Shown here one piece after another: positions 17,178 to 24,728 of a stretch of DNA of 32,041 nucleotides. Each line of letters starts with the position of its first letter. Within the stretch, counting starts at the first letter, position 1. Both the position numbers and the translations under genes were made by a program. Under the pieces are notes generated by a model that made no database searches, was not told the origin of the DNA, and was given only the letters and a program-made list of their open reading frames with translations. Source of the stretch: a virus; the IMG/VR virus record IMGVR_UViG_3300031658_000058, positions 1-32,041 of that record; one strand, written 5' to 3'.

Positions 17178-18200
17178 ATGAGTGCATTCAAGCAATTAAA
17201 CCGTCAAGATGTTTATGTTACCGACTATACCTCAAATAAACAGTGGTATGCCTCTGGTAGCACTATAAGCGAGTACGGTCTCGAAGTTTTAAGAGGATTC
17301 TCAGGCTCGACACCTGGGTACCCTTATCCTTCTGACTTACGCAACGGCAGACATCAAAAACTAACTTACGATAGTACCTTTCATAACTACTATACAGGGA
17401 GTTTAGGTACGGGTGTATTCTCTGGTTCATTTGATCTCTCTTTACAGACTACTTTAACACTAACAGGCTCAAGAAGTGCTTCAGCAGAAGTTGCAGTAGT
17501 TTCTATACCTAGAAGTGTTTACGGTATTGGAATACAGCCCGGTACAGTAATGATGAAACCTTTTCAAGAAGAGACAGACCGGTATAATGTAAATGGGTAT
17601 GTTTGTGCAAACAATTATGTTGAGGATTACGTAGAAAGATTAGATTACTGGTACGGAACAGATAAAATAGACCTTGAAGATTATACGCAACCAGAAGGAG
17701 ACTACGTTGATGAAAGTGCTAGCCAGTATGTAGATGATGACGACACCCTAAAATACGAAAGGTTAGAAGTAGTAGATGATGGAGAAGGAAGATTAATTCT
17801 TTCTGGATCTGGAGCTACATACACACAGAAAGAACGTGTAGTAGGAGATGTTATTTATAATCAAGGACAGATAATCATATCAGATCCTGAGGTAGCAAGA
17901 TATTATTCAACTTATGCACGTCATATTGTGCACTGGAAATCAAAACTACCTATTTATACATATAATGTACATTGTACGGTTAAGGAAACAGAATTAAACA
18001 GTACCCTTAATCCATCAGCAATAACAGGTTCAAACGGCGTAATACAAAATAATATTACGGGAAGTCAATTTAGACCTTATATTACTACAGTGGGATTATA
18101 TAATGAGGCAAATGAATTATTAGCAGTAGCTAAAACAAATAAAGCAATACCGAAATCAGAGAATGTTGATATGACGTTTGTAATAAAATTAGATATATAA
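17178..18200 (+). CDS. Tail structural protein, paralog B
   Basis: The protein has 340 aa and is the paralog of the preceding gene product (shared N-terminal RQDVYV pattern and C-terminal TVGLYNEANELLAVAK, IKLDI). The middle differs: it is Tyr/Asp-rich (DYVERLDYWYGTDKIDLEDY) and much more acidic than its partner. That is where a changed contact surface would be expected after duplication. I chose the ATG at 17178; an ATG four bases earlier (17174) opens a different, short frame. It ends two bases before the first S74 fibre gene, so the pair could form the proximal fibre or its attachment point. Confidence 0.72.
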   Translation: MSAFKQLNRQDVYVTDYTSNKQWYASGSTISEYGLEVLRGFSGSTPGYPYPSDLRNGRHQKLTYDSTFHNYYTGSLGTGVFSGSFDLSLQTTLTLTGSRSASAEVAVVSIPRSVYGIGIQPGTVMMKPFQEETDRYNVNGYVCANNYVEDYVERLDYWYGTDKIDLEDYTQPEGDYVDESASQYVDDDDTLKYERLEVVDDGEGRLILSGSGATYTQKERVVGDVIYNQGQIIISDPEVARYYSTYARHIVHWKSKLPIYTYNVHCTVKETELNSTLNPSAITGSNGVIQNNITGSQFRPYITTVGLYNEANELLAVAKTNKAIPKSENVDMTFVIKLDI

Positions 18201-18201
18201 A

Positions 18202-18861
18202 ATGGCAATAGTATTCAGAGCAGATAAAGGATCACCGCTTACGTATTCACAGTTAGATAATAACTTCGGATCGTACTTCTATTCAGCATCAACGAATGGA
18301 CAGGTTCTTACAATGTACTACCCATCTTCTTCCCAAGTACCAGTTAATAGCGGGTCAATAGATTTTAGTTTAATAAAAGGGTTACAGGATGCAGGAATAA
18401 ATAAACGTTTAGCAGTCTATTCAGGTTCATCAGCAATATCATCAAGTCAGGGTTTCATACTTGATGCAAATGATAATTTAGGATTAGGGGTAAACGAAGC
18501 ATCAGACCTTCCACTTGCATATAAGTTAGTCGTATCAGGAAGTATTAAAGCAACAGGGACAGTAGTTCAAGGCTCAGATGAAAGACTAAAAGAAGACATA
18601 GCACCAATAGATAATGCATTAAGCAGAATTAATCATATAGACGGAGTATTTTTTAAGTACAAAGATTCCGGAGACAAGAGTATTGGTTTTATTGCACAAC
18701 AAATACAAAAAGTATTACCAGAAGTTGTATCAGAAGATAATAATGGCTATCTTGGAGTGAACTATAGCGGAGTAACTGCTGTACTAGTTGAAGCAATTAG
18801 AGAACAATCTTCGATCATAAGCGACCTAGAAAGTCGTTTATCTAAATTAGAAAATAAATAA
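18202..18861 (+). CDS. Short tail fibre with S74 intramolecular chaperone domain
   Basis: The protein has 219 aa. The N-terminal segment (VFRADKGSPLTYSQLDNNFG, 4-23) is an anchor shared with the next fibre. From about residue 122 a peptidase S74 (ICA) domain begins: GSDERLKEDI puts the catalytic-type Ser125 and Lys130 in the spacing known from endosialidase chaperones. Next come SIGFIAQQIQKVLPEVV and a C-terminal coiled coil (about 195-219). S74 domains help trimerise beta-helical fibres and then cut themselves off just before the Ser. If this happens, the mature fibre would be only ~124 residues, unusually short. It may instead be a chaperone or short side fibre for its larger neighbour. Confidence 0.82.
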   Translation: MAIVFRADKGSPLTYSQLDNNFGSYFYSASTNGQVLTMYYPSSSQVPVNSGSIDFSLIKGLQDAGINKRLAVYSGSSAISSSQGFILDANDNLGLGVNEASDLPLAYKLVVSGSIKATGTVVQGSDERLKEDIAPIDNALSRINHIDGVFFKYKDSGDKSIGFIAQQIQKVLPEVVSEDNNGYLGVNYSGVTAVLVEAIREQSSIISDLESRLSKLENK

Positions 18862-18862
18862 G

Positions 18863-20617
18863 ATGGCTTATAACAATAAAATAACGTTAAGGGCGGTTAA
18901 GGGGAGTTCCTTAACTCATACAGAGCTTGATAGTAACTTTCAAAAGCTTTACGTATCGTCCTCAACCTCTGGGTCAGCGTTATTTATGTTTCGATCCTCA
19001 TCTGATTACCCCTCTGACGAATTGGCAATGCCAACTCCAAAAGGTATAGTAGGTTCAGTACAATTAAAACAAGGAGCAGCATTATCAGGCTCCGGAACAA
19101 CATTCACAGGATCTAAAGACCTTACTTTTGATTTTGAAAATAAAGTATTAACAGTTACAGGTTCTTCTTTTTATAAAGGAGACGTAACAGTAGATGGGAG
19201 AATGACTGCAAAGGTTTTTCAATCTCAAACTATTATTGCATCAACCTCCACAGGTTCAACTTCATTTGGAGATACAGCAGATGACTTTCATATTAGAACA
19301 GGTTCATTTGAAGTACTAGGTAACTCAACTAATGTTGGAGTATTAAGTACAACAGGATTTCCTAATATTTCATCTTCAATAGGAGCATTAGAGAATTTTA
19401 GTTCTTCTTTAGATAATTTTTATACAACTGATGTAGACCATATTGCATCAGAATCAGCACATAGTTCATCAGCACATATAGATAGAACTGCTAGAATACA
19501 ATTACTATCAGGATCAGCTCATAGTCAGAGAGGGATTCTATACACATATAACTCAGCTTCAATTGTTACACTATCAGGATCAGCACACGTACAGAGATCA
19601 GCACTATTTAATGCTAATGTACTAGGAACCTCTACATTAAGTTCTTCAGCTCATACCGACCGTGTAGCTAAGGTTAATGTATTGAGTGGCTCCGCTCATA
19701 CTGATCGTATAGCTAAAGTTGCTATACTAAGTGCTTCATTGCATACAGCTACTTTAAAGAACACTACAGATACTTTTACCGGTAATTTAGACGTTATAGG
19801 AAGAGTTTCTGGATCAGCCGATTTTCAAGGATCTGATATAAACATTTTACATTGGGGATCAGTATCAGCATCCTTAGCATCAGTATCAGCTGCTGCTGGA
19901 GCTAGTGATGTTACAATTAATAATAATGTAAATAATAGAGTATTAACAGCAACAGGTACAGATGCTTTAAACGGAGAAACCGCGCTTACTTGGGACGGTA
20001 CTAGCTTACAGGCTGGAGGAACTAAGATAAGAAATTTCGGTACATCAGATACAGACATTACAACTGTATTACCTACAGCACTTTCTGGATCTATACTAGA
20101 AGGGTTTAATGGAGGCTCTCTTGTAATAGGTCTAAGAGACGATACATTTGGACAAGATGCTTTCTCTATTATAGGAGGAGGAGGACAGTACTACAGTACA
20201 GGAAACTATACTCATAAACTATTTAGCGTTTCCGGTTCAGGAGATGTAACAACATTAGGTAAAATAACAACAGGAGGTAATTTAGATGTAACAGGTACAA
20301 TTACTGCTACTAGCGATATTACTGCATATTACTCTTCAGATAGAAGACTTAAAGACAACATTACTAAGATTACCAATCCAATACAAAAAGTACAAGCTAT
20401 TGGAGGATATGAGTTTGATTGGAATTCACTCTCAGAAAAAGAAGGACATGATGTTGGTGTAATAGCCCAAGAAATTGAATCAGTACTTCCAGAGCTTGTA
20501 GTCAATAGAGATAATGGCTATAAAGCTGTACGTTATGAAAAAATTGTCGCGTTATTAATAGAAGCTATTAAGGACCAGCAGTTACAAATCGATGAGCTAA
20601 AAACTAAATTGCTCTAG
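18863..20617 (+). CDS. Long tail fibre with S74 intramolecular chaperone domain
   Basis: The protein has 584 aa. It has the same N-terminal anchor as the 219-aa fibre (LRAVKGSSLTHTELDSNF). The shaft is a Ser/Gly/Thr-rich beta region. A repeat zone at about 198-295 has LSGSAHTDR-type units, and the C-terminal S74 domain starts at S492-D-R-R-L-K497. HDVGVIAQEIESVLPELV and a coiled-coil tail (AIKDQQLQIDELKTKLL) complete it. The protein is expected to trimerise and self-cleave before Ser492, leaving a ~491-residue fibre that would bind the host receptor. It closes the structural module; the following gene encodes a GIY-YIG-like protein. Confidence 0.85.
   Translation: MAYNNKITLRAVKGSSLTHTELDSNFQKLYVSSSTSGSALFMFRSSSDYPSDELAMPTPKGIVGSVQLKQGAALSGSGTTFTGSKDLTFDFENKVLTVTGSSFYKGDVTVDGRMTAKVFQSQTIIASTSTGSTSFGDTADDFHIRTGSFEVLGNSTNVGVLSTTGFPNISSSIGALENFSSSLDNFYTTDVDHIASESAHSSSAHIDRTARIQLLSGSAHSQRGILYTYNSASIVTLSGSAHVQRSALFNANVLGTSTLSSSAHTDRVAKVNVLSGSAHTDRIAKVAILSASLHTATLKNTTDTFTGNLDVIGRVSGSADFQGSDINILHWGSVSASLASVSAAAGASDVTINNNVNNRVLTATGTDALNGETALTWDGTSLQAGGTKIRNFGTSDTDITTVLPTALSGSILEGFNGGSLVIGLRDDTFGQDAFSIIGGGGQYYSTGNYTHKLFSVSGSGDVTTLGKITTGGNLDVTGTITATSDITAYYSSDRRLKDNITKITNPIQKVQAIGGYEFDWNSLSEKEGHDVGVIAQEIESVLPELVVNRDNGYKAVRYEKIVALLIEAIKDQQLQIDELKTKLL
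19454..19746 (+). repeat. Protein-level tandem repeat in tail fibre (LSGSAHTDR-type units)
   Basis: Residues about 198-295 contain six or seven imperfect units around (L)-S-(G/S)-S-A-H-x-x-R. The clearest two are LSSSAHTDRVAKVNV and LSGSAHTDRIAKVAI, each 15 residues. At DNA level the copies have drifted by synonymous changes, so this is an old, selected protein repeat and not a fresh duplication. A regular His/Arg ladder in a trimeric shaft is the simplest reading. Confidence 0.75.
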
Positions 20618-20634
20618 AGACAAAATCAAAAACT

Positions 20635-21114
20635 ATGGAAATGACAAACCCGACTTGGATTTACCAAGGAAGGATGATCACAGATATAACAGACATGCCT
20701 AAGGGCACCTATGGCTTTATCTATGAAACAAAACACATCCGAACTGGTATAAAGTATATTGGCAAAAAAGTTCTCTTTTTTGAACGTAACAAAAGACTAG
20801 GAAAACGAGCATTAGAAGAGTTAAGATTAGAAAGAAAAGCAAAAGGTATAGGAGGTAGAACTCCTGCTAAACAGAAAATAATTACAGAATCAGATTGGGA
20901 AACTTATCACGGCTCTCAAAAAGAAATATTAAAGTTAGTTAAGGAAGGAGATCCTAAAGACTTTAATAGAACTATTCTCGCGTTTGTACCTACTAAGAAG
21001 CTTTTAACATATTATGAGTGTAAGTACCTATTTATTAATGACGTACTTGAAACACAGGATTATATTAATGATAATGTGTTAGGTAAGTTTTACAGAAAAG
21101 ATTTCAACTTATGA
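20635..21114 (+). CDS. GIY-YIG nuclease-superfamily-like protein
   Basis: The protein has 159 aa. The paired strands of the GIY-YIG fold can be seen as YGFIY (26-30) and YIGKK (41-45). A conserved SDW-x-x-Y-x-GS block follows (86-94), and Glu128 in YYECKYLF is the candidate metal-binding Glu. I recall the same arrangement in cyanophage and marine myovirus proteins annotated as GIY-YIG or Seg-like nucleases. The first strand reads GFIY and not GIY. Role is open: a homing-type endonuclease, a DNA-repair or recombination nuclease, or a non-catalytic relative. Two in-frame ATGs (20635, 20641) are possible. It overlaps the next gene by four bases, so it belongs to the same transcript and does not look like an insertion. 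Confidence 0.66.
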   Translation: MEMTNPTWIYQGRMITDITDMPKGTYGFIYETKHIRTGIKYIGKKVLFFERNKRLGKRALEELRLERKAKGIGGRTPAKQKIITESDWETYHGSQKEILKLVKEGDPKDFNRTILAFVPTKKLLTYYECKYLFINDVLETQDYINDNVLGKFYRKDFNL

Positions 21115-21896
21115 TACAACTAAAAGACGTAATAGGATATCCATCTCTTAAGTACCATTTAGACAATGGTCTCTCTTTACATGAGCATGTCTACCGCTAT
21201 TCAAGCGACGCCTTTGTTAATCTATTTAAAGAAGCAAGGGAAGCTCTTAGAGACGAGGAGATTGAATTATCCGAGGAGGATCAAGAACTATTAGAAACTA
21301 CAGATATTGGAGAACATGGAGATTATAACGGTATGAAAGTACCTTTAGATTTACCTATGGTCTCCACCAAGTACAATCCACTCTTTGAAATCGGGTCACT
21401 CATTGACGAAATGATTGAAGATGAAAACACAATTGACGAAGCGTCAACTATTGCAGATATGATTAATTTTGAACAAATCGAGGAATTGGTTAGTTCAATT
21501 GGAGGTCAAATCGATATGGATAAGTTCAAAAAGGCAGTCACACTTCAAAATGAGACCTTCGATTTTAATGGATTTGAATTAATAAAAGCCTCAGTCACTT
21601 ACATGAATGAGCTAGAATATAAAGGAAAGAAAGTAAAACTAAATAAACCTAAACGTGGAGGCTCTAAAAAATTCTACGTATATGTTAAATCTAAAAAAGG
21701 TAATGTAAAAAAAGTATCCTTCGGGGATACTAACTTATCAGTTAAGTTTAAACAAAAAGGAGCAAGAGCATCATTTGCAGCCCGACATAAATGTGCTACT
21801 AAGAAAGACAAAACAAAAGCAGGGTACTGGTCCTGTAATATAGGTCGATATTGGAAATCATTAGGCGGCAGCGCTAACTTTTCAGGATACTGGTAA
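21111..21896 (+). CDS. Hypothetical marine-myovirus protein with Cys-containing C-terminal domain
   Basis: The protein has 261 aa. The N-terminal part (about 20-120) includes LHEHVYRYSSDAFVNLFKEA, an acidic helix, then TTDIGEHGDYNGMKVPLDLP; I associate this block with structural or virion-linked proteins of marine phages. The C-terminal part (about 188-261) is basic: FYVYVKSKKGNVKKVSFGD is followed by RASFAARHKC-x(4)-KDKTKAGYWSC. I recall that the latter domain is catalogued as DUF5872, without known function. The Cys pair might bind metal or form a disulphide. It starts inside the preceding stop (ATGA-type overlap). The C-terminal KAGYWSC resembles KMYHWC in the 716-aa protein, so the two share a theme. 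Confidence 0.68.
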   Translation: MIQLKDVIGYPSLKYHLDNGLSLHEHVYRYSSDAFVNLFKEAREALRDEEIELSEEDQELLETTDIGEHGDYNGMKVPLDLPMVSTKYNPLFEIGSLIDEMIEDENTIDEASTIADMINFEQIEELVSSIGGQIDMDKFKKAVTLQNETFDFNGFELIKASVTYMNELEYKGKKVKLNKPKRGGSKKFYVYVKSKKGNVKKVSFGDTNLSVKFKQKGARASFAARHKCATKKDKTKAGYWSCNIGRYWKSLGGSANFSGYW

Positions 21897-21897
21897 T

Positions 21898-22215
21898 ATG
21901 AGACTAAGTGAAATTCTACTAAGAGAAAATAAAGATACATTTAATGACTTCGCCGAAGGAAGAGGTAAGGGAGCAGGTAAGATTGCTGACTCAGCTAAAG
22001 AAAAGGGAGGAGATTCAATGTTAACACATCATCACTTTAATATAAAACTTGCTTATTATAAGAAAGCAGCAGAGGGTAAATTCGATTTAGATAAAGCTAA
22101 AGAAGAATTCACCGCTACTCATAGTAAAATTAACTCAAGTATGGATCCTATATCTTTCCAAAAAGAAATGGGTAGGTTAGAAGTATTAGGAGAGTTAATT
22201 ATTAAGCACGGATAG
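21898..22215 (+). CDS. Hypothetical protein with capsid-targeting-like N-terminus
   Basis: The protein has 105 aa. It is helical and strongly charged (Lys, Asp, Glu), with a His run (THHHFN) at about 43-48 and no hydrophobic segment. The first ten residues, M-R-L-S-E-I-L-L-R-E, fit the pattern seen on the kinase, the HAD protein and the 143-aa protein, ending in an L-x-E site. In T4-like phages an N-terminal peptide of this type targets internal proteins into the prohead and is cut by the head protease after the Glu. A small, charged, soluble body would fit an internal head protein. That is inference. Confidence 0.65.
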   Translation: MRLSEILLRENKDTFNDFAEGRGKGAGKIADSAKEKGGDSMLTHHHFNIKLAYYKKAAEGKFDLDKAKEEFTATHSKINSSMDPISFQKEMGRLEVLGELIIKHG

Positions 22216-22251
22216 TTTGTAATTAACATTAAAGTTCTTATCTTTACTAAG

Positions 22252-22515
22252 ATGCAAGATAGACCTTACATAGAAGTCGGAGACATAAGAACATTTACCC
22301 AGCATGTAGGAGATTTTGAATTAGTTTGGCATAGAGATAAAGAAGATAGGTATATAGAGCCGTTAGAAGAAACAGATTGGAGCTTTCAATTCGATAATGA
22401 TGTACCTAAGGTAATAGGTAAAGATAAACTATTTATACCCAAGCTAACATACCACAGGCTTATTAAAGGTACAGGAGAGTTAAGATTAAGGGTTCAAAAA
22501 AGCGATAACGATTAA
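22252..22515 (+). CDS. Small cupin-like protein
   Basis: The protein has 87 aa. The pattern VWHRDKEDRYIEPLE (H27, D29, E31) followed by a strand-rich stretch and FIPKLTYHRLIKGTGELRLRV (with His68) resembles the two motifs of a single-domain cupin: H-x-D-x-E, then IP----H---G. These are the positions where cupins bind metal. The fold is a small beta-barrel; function could be sugar or metal binding, but nothing here is diagnostic. It lies 36 bases after the previous gene, without a visible Shine-Dalgarno, and just before the 143-aa gene. I recall similar proteins (WHRDKEDR) from uncultured marine phages. Confidence 0.62.
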   Translation: MQDRPYIEVGDIRTFTQHVGDFELVWHRDKEDRYIEPLEETDWSFQFDNDVPKVIGKDKLFIPKLTYHRLIKGTGELRLRVQKSDND

Positions 22516-22519
22516 CTAT

Positions 22520-22951
22520 ATGAAACTAAGAAGTATTATTTTTGAAGGGTTTGAACCAGCAACATCTATTATTAACGGTAAAACATACTCTGTAGACTGG
22601 TTAGGTTCAACAGATACCTTAGAAGAGTTTAAAAAACTTCTTGGTAGAGTACCTGATACTATAAAATCTATTGAAGTACCTACAAACCTAAAGAACTTTA
22701 AATCTGGCAACGATTTTAAATCATTAGAACCAAAAGGGAACTGGAAAGAAGATGTTCTTAATATCATTCAAACAGTTATAAATGATGATAAATCTAAGAT
22801 AGTAGATAGATTTACACTCTCTTCTTATTTCGGAGTAAGTCATATGCCCGGAAAAAATAATACTGACCCAGTATATATACAGTTAGATTCACAATCTTCT
22901 AGAGACTTCGATGCAGACATGAGTGCCGGAAAATACGGACCACTAGATTAA
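22520..22951 (+). CDS. Hypothetical protein with capsid-targeting-like N-terminus
   Basis: The protein has 143 aa. It starts M-K-L-R-S-I-I-F-E, again a short amphipathic peptide ending in an I-x-E site as in four other proteins here. The remainder is soluble, mixed alpha/beta, with no recognisable motif (SIINGKTYSVDWLGSTDTLE, YFGVSHMPGKNNTDPVYIQL). It is the last gene before a hairpin and a new promoter, so it ends the transcription unit that began with the structural genes. If the N-terminal signal is genuine, it would be a packaged internal protein. Confidence 0.65.
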   Translation: MKLRSIIFEGFEPATSIINGKTYSVDWLGSTDTLEEFKKLLGRVPDTIKSIEVPTNLKNFKSGNDFKSLEPKGNWKEDVLNIIQTVINDDKSKIVDRFTLSSYFGVSHMPGKNNTDPVYIQLDSQSSRDFDADMSAGKYGPLD

Positions 22952-22953
22952 AA

Positions 22954-22973
22954 AAACAACATATTAGTTGTTT
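22954..22973 (+). terminator. Weak hairpin, putative terminator
   Basis: Seven-base perfect arms (AAACAAC and GTTGTTT) flank a six-base loop, starting three bases after the stop of the 143-aa gene. The arm is AT-rich, and the downstream sequence (TTTATTCC) has only a short T run. It may also be bidirectional. It separates the late/accessory genes from the primase promoter. Moderate support only. Confidence 0.42.
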
Positions 22974-22983
22974 ATTCCATTAA

Positions 22984-23008
22984 TTCTTCTTATATTTAAG
23001 TAATATTG
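22984..23008 (+). promoter_or_regulatory. Putative early/middle promoter of the primase operon (copy 3)
   Basis: TTCTTCTTATATTTAAGTAATATTG is related to the blocks at 1767 and 2032: it shares TTCTTC-TATATT and the spacing. It stands between the hairpin and the primase start at 23023. TATATTTA fits a Bacteroidetes -7 box (TAnnTTTG), with TTG at 22968-22970 as a possible upstream box. Replication genes are expected in early or middle transcription, which agrees. Confidence 0.48.
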
Positions 23009-23022
23009 TTACGGATATACTT

Positions 23023-23946
23023 ATGGAATACGCTTTCCTTTTAGGATCAGTTGAAAATTTACTTGGTAAAAGTCACAAAAGAGCAAGAGCTAATCACGCT
23101 TTTCATTGTCCCTTTTGTAACCACCGTAAACCTAAACTAGAGATCAACATGCATACGAACGAAGAAGGTAAGAACTTCTGGGAATGTTGGGTATGCCAGA
23201 CTAGAGGAACAACTATTAGGTCTTTACTAAAGCAATTAAAAACACCTCGTGATCAAGCAGCAGAAGTATTAAAATACTTACCAAAAGGTAGTGAGATAGA
23301 GTATAAGGGACTATCTATAGTAGAACTACCAAAAGAGTTTCAACTCTTATATGATGCTTCAGATGAATCAATCATTGCTAACATAGTTAAACACTACCTA
23401 TATGAACGAGGACTTAACGACCATGATTTTATTAAATACGGTATTGGATATACAACAGGTGGTGAATATGGAGGAAGAGTTATTATCCCAAGTTATTCTG
23501 AATCCAATCAGCTCAACTTTTTTGTTGCAAGAACTTACGATGGCAACTATTTTAAATATAAAAATCCCGAAGCTTCCAAAGACATAATATTCTTTGAGAA
23601 CTTAATTAACTGGACACAGCCCATAATACTATGTGAAGGAGTATTCGACGCAATGGCTATAAGGAGAAATGCTATACCTATTCTAGGTAAAAGTATATCT
23701 GATTCATTATATAAAAAGATTATCACTTCCCCGCTACAGGATATCTATGTAGCATTAGACGAAGATGCTAAAACTAGAGCATTTCAAATCGCAGAAAAAT
23801 TTCTAAACCAAGGTAAGAGAGTTTACCTTATTAATCTTGAAAGCAAAGATCCTTCCGATATGGGATTTAAGCCTTTCACTCAATTAGTACAAAAAGCAGA
23901 AGAGTTAGACCTACACGGAATAATGATGCACAAATTAGACCTATGA
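23023..23946 (+). CDS. DNA primase, T4 gp61-like
   Basis: The protein has 307 aa. The N-terminal zinc-binding domain is visible (Cys29, Cys32, Cys55, Cys58: HCPFC and ECWVC). The Toprim catalytic domain follows, with Glu205 in IILCEGVFDAMA and the DxD pair Asp246/Asp248 (ALDEDAK). These features belong to the DnaG-type primase core, here as a single polypeptide without a helicase domain, as in T4 gp61. It makes RNA primers on the lagging strand and works with the replicative helicase, which is not in this window. It has its own promoter-like block and a hairpin upstream, and its stop overlaps the next gene by four bases. Confidence 0.88.
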   Translation: MEYAFLLGSVENLLGKSHKRARANHAFHCPFCNHRKPKLEINMHTNEEGKNFWECWVCQTRGTTIRSLLKQLKTPRDQAAEVLKYLPKGSEIEYKGLSIVELPKEFQLLYDASDESIIANIVKHYLYERGLNDHDFIKYGIGYTTGGEYGGRVIIPSYSESNQLNFFVARTYDGNYFKYKNPEASKDIIFFENLINWTQPIILCEGVFDAMAIRRNAIPILGKSISDSLYKKIITSPLQDIYVALDEDAKTRAFQIAEKFLNQGKRVYLINLESKDPSDMGFKPFTQLVQKAEELDLHGIMMHKLDL

Positions 23947-24725
23947 TTAGACAAGGTACAAACATTTTAAAAGAAAATGCAAAAGACAGGTTAGATTACA
24001 ATCCTGATCTGAAACAAATAAACTTCCTCGACAGAAGAGTTTATAAGAGAAGCGAAGGAGTATACTACCCGTCCGTAACAACGATACTCCAATATATGCC
24101 CAAGAATAAGTTTTTTGACAACTGGTTAAAAGATGTTGGGCATAACGCTGATCTTATACTAAGAAAAGCAGGAAAAGAAGGAACACAAGTACATGAAGCA
24201 GCTGAAAAGCTAGTACTCGGAGAAGAAGTAACCTGGATGGACCAATACGGTACAGCAAAATACTCTCAGATAGTATGGGAAATGATTTTAAAATTTGCTG
24301 ACTTTTGGAATACCCACAAGCCTGAGCTTATATCAACTGAGCAATTTATTTGGTCCGATAAGTATAAGTACGCTGGTACTGCTGATTTAGTAGTTAAGAT
24401 GGATGGAGAAGTATGGCTATTAGATTTAAAGACATCTAATGCTTTACATAGAGCTTACGATCTACAATTAGCAGCATATGCTAAAGGAATGGAAGAGGTA
24501 AAGGGAATAAAGATTGAGAGGTCTGGTATTATCTGGTTGAAAGCTCAATCAAGAGGACCTTCAAAACAAAAAGGAGTATACCAAGGAAAGGGTTGGAAGA
24601 TTAAAGATATAGGTAAGATAGATTACAACTTTGATTTATTTAAAACAATATATAAACTGTATTCATTAGAACACCCAACAACTGAACCTATTTATAATAG
24701 CTACCCAACAACAATAAAACTATAA
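23943..24725 (+). CDS. PD-(D/E)XK nuclease, RecB/Cas4-like
   Basis: The protein has 260 aa. The active-site series of the RecB-nuclease family is present and in order: GTQVHEAAE (His84), Glu133, YAGTADLVV with Asp148, LLDLKTS (Asp161, Lys163) and YDLQLAAY (Gln175, the QxxxY motif). Such enzymes cleave DNA ends in recombination or degrade host DNA. It begins inside the primase stop (ATGA overlap), so it is likely translated with primase and works in replication-coupled recombination; this is inference. The lack of a four-Cys cluster argues against a Cas4-type iron-sulphur protein. Confidence 0.86.
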   Translation: MIRQGTNILKENAKDRLDYNPDLKQINFLDRRVYKRSEGVYYPSVTTILQYMPKNKFFDNWLKDVGHNADLILRKAGKEGTQVHEAAEKLVLGEEVTWMDQYGTAKYSQIVWEMILKFADFWNTHKPELISTEQFIWSDKYKYAGTADLVVKMDGEVWLLDLKTSNALHRAYDLQLAAYAKGMEEVKGIKIERSGIIWLKAQSRGPSKQKGVYQGKGWKIKDIGKIDYNFDLFKTIYKLYSLEHPTTEPIYNSYPTTIKL

Positions 24726-24728
24726 AGT

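Noticed and set aside
19454-19746. CRISPR-like or DNA-level tandem repeat
   Set aside because: Units differ in length and by many synonymous changes, and stay in frame; it is a protein repeat of the fibre.
23943-24725. Cas4 of a CRISPR system
   Set aside because: The PD-(D/E)XK motifs fit, but the four cysteines of Cas4 and any CRISPR array or cas neighbour are absent; it lies next to phage primase.
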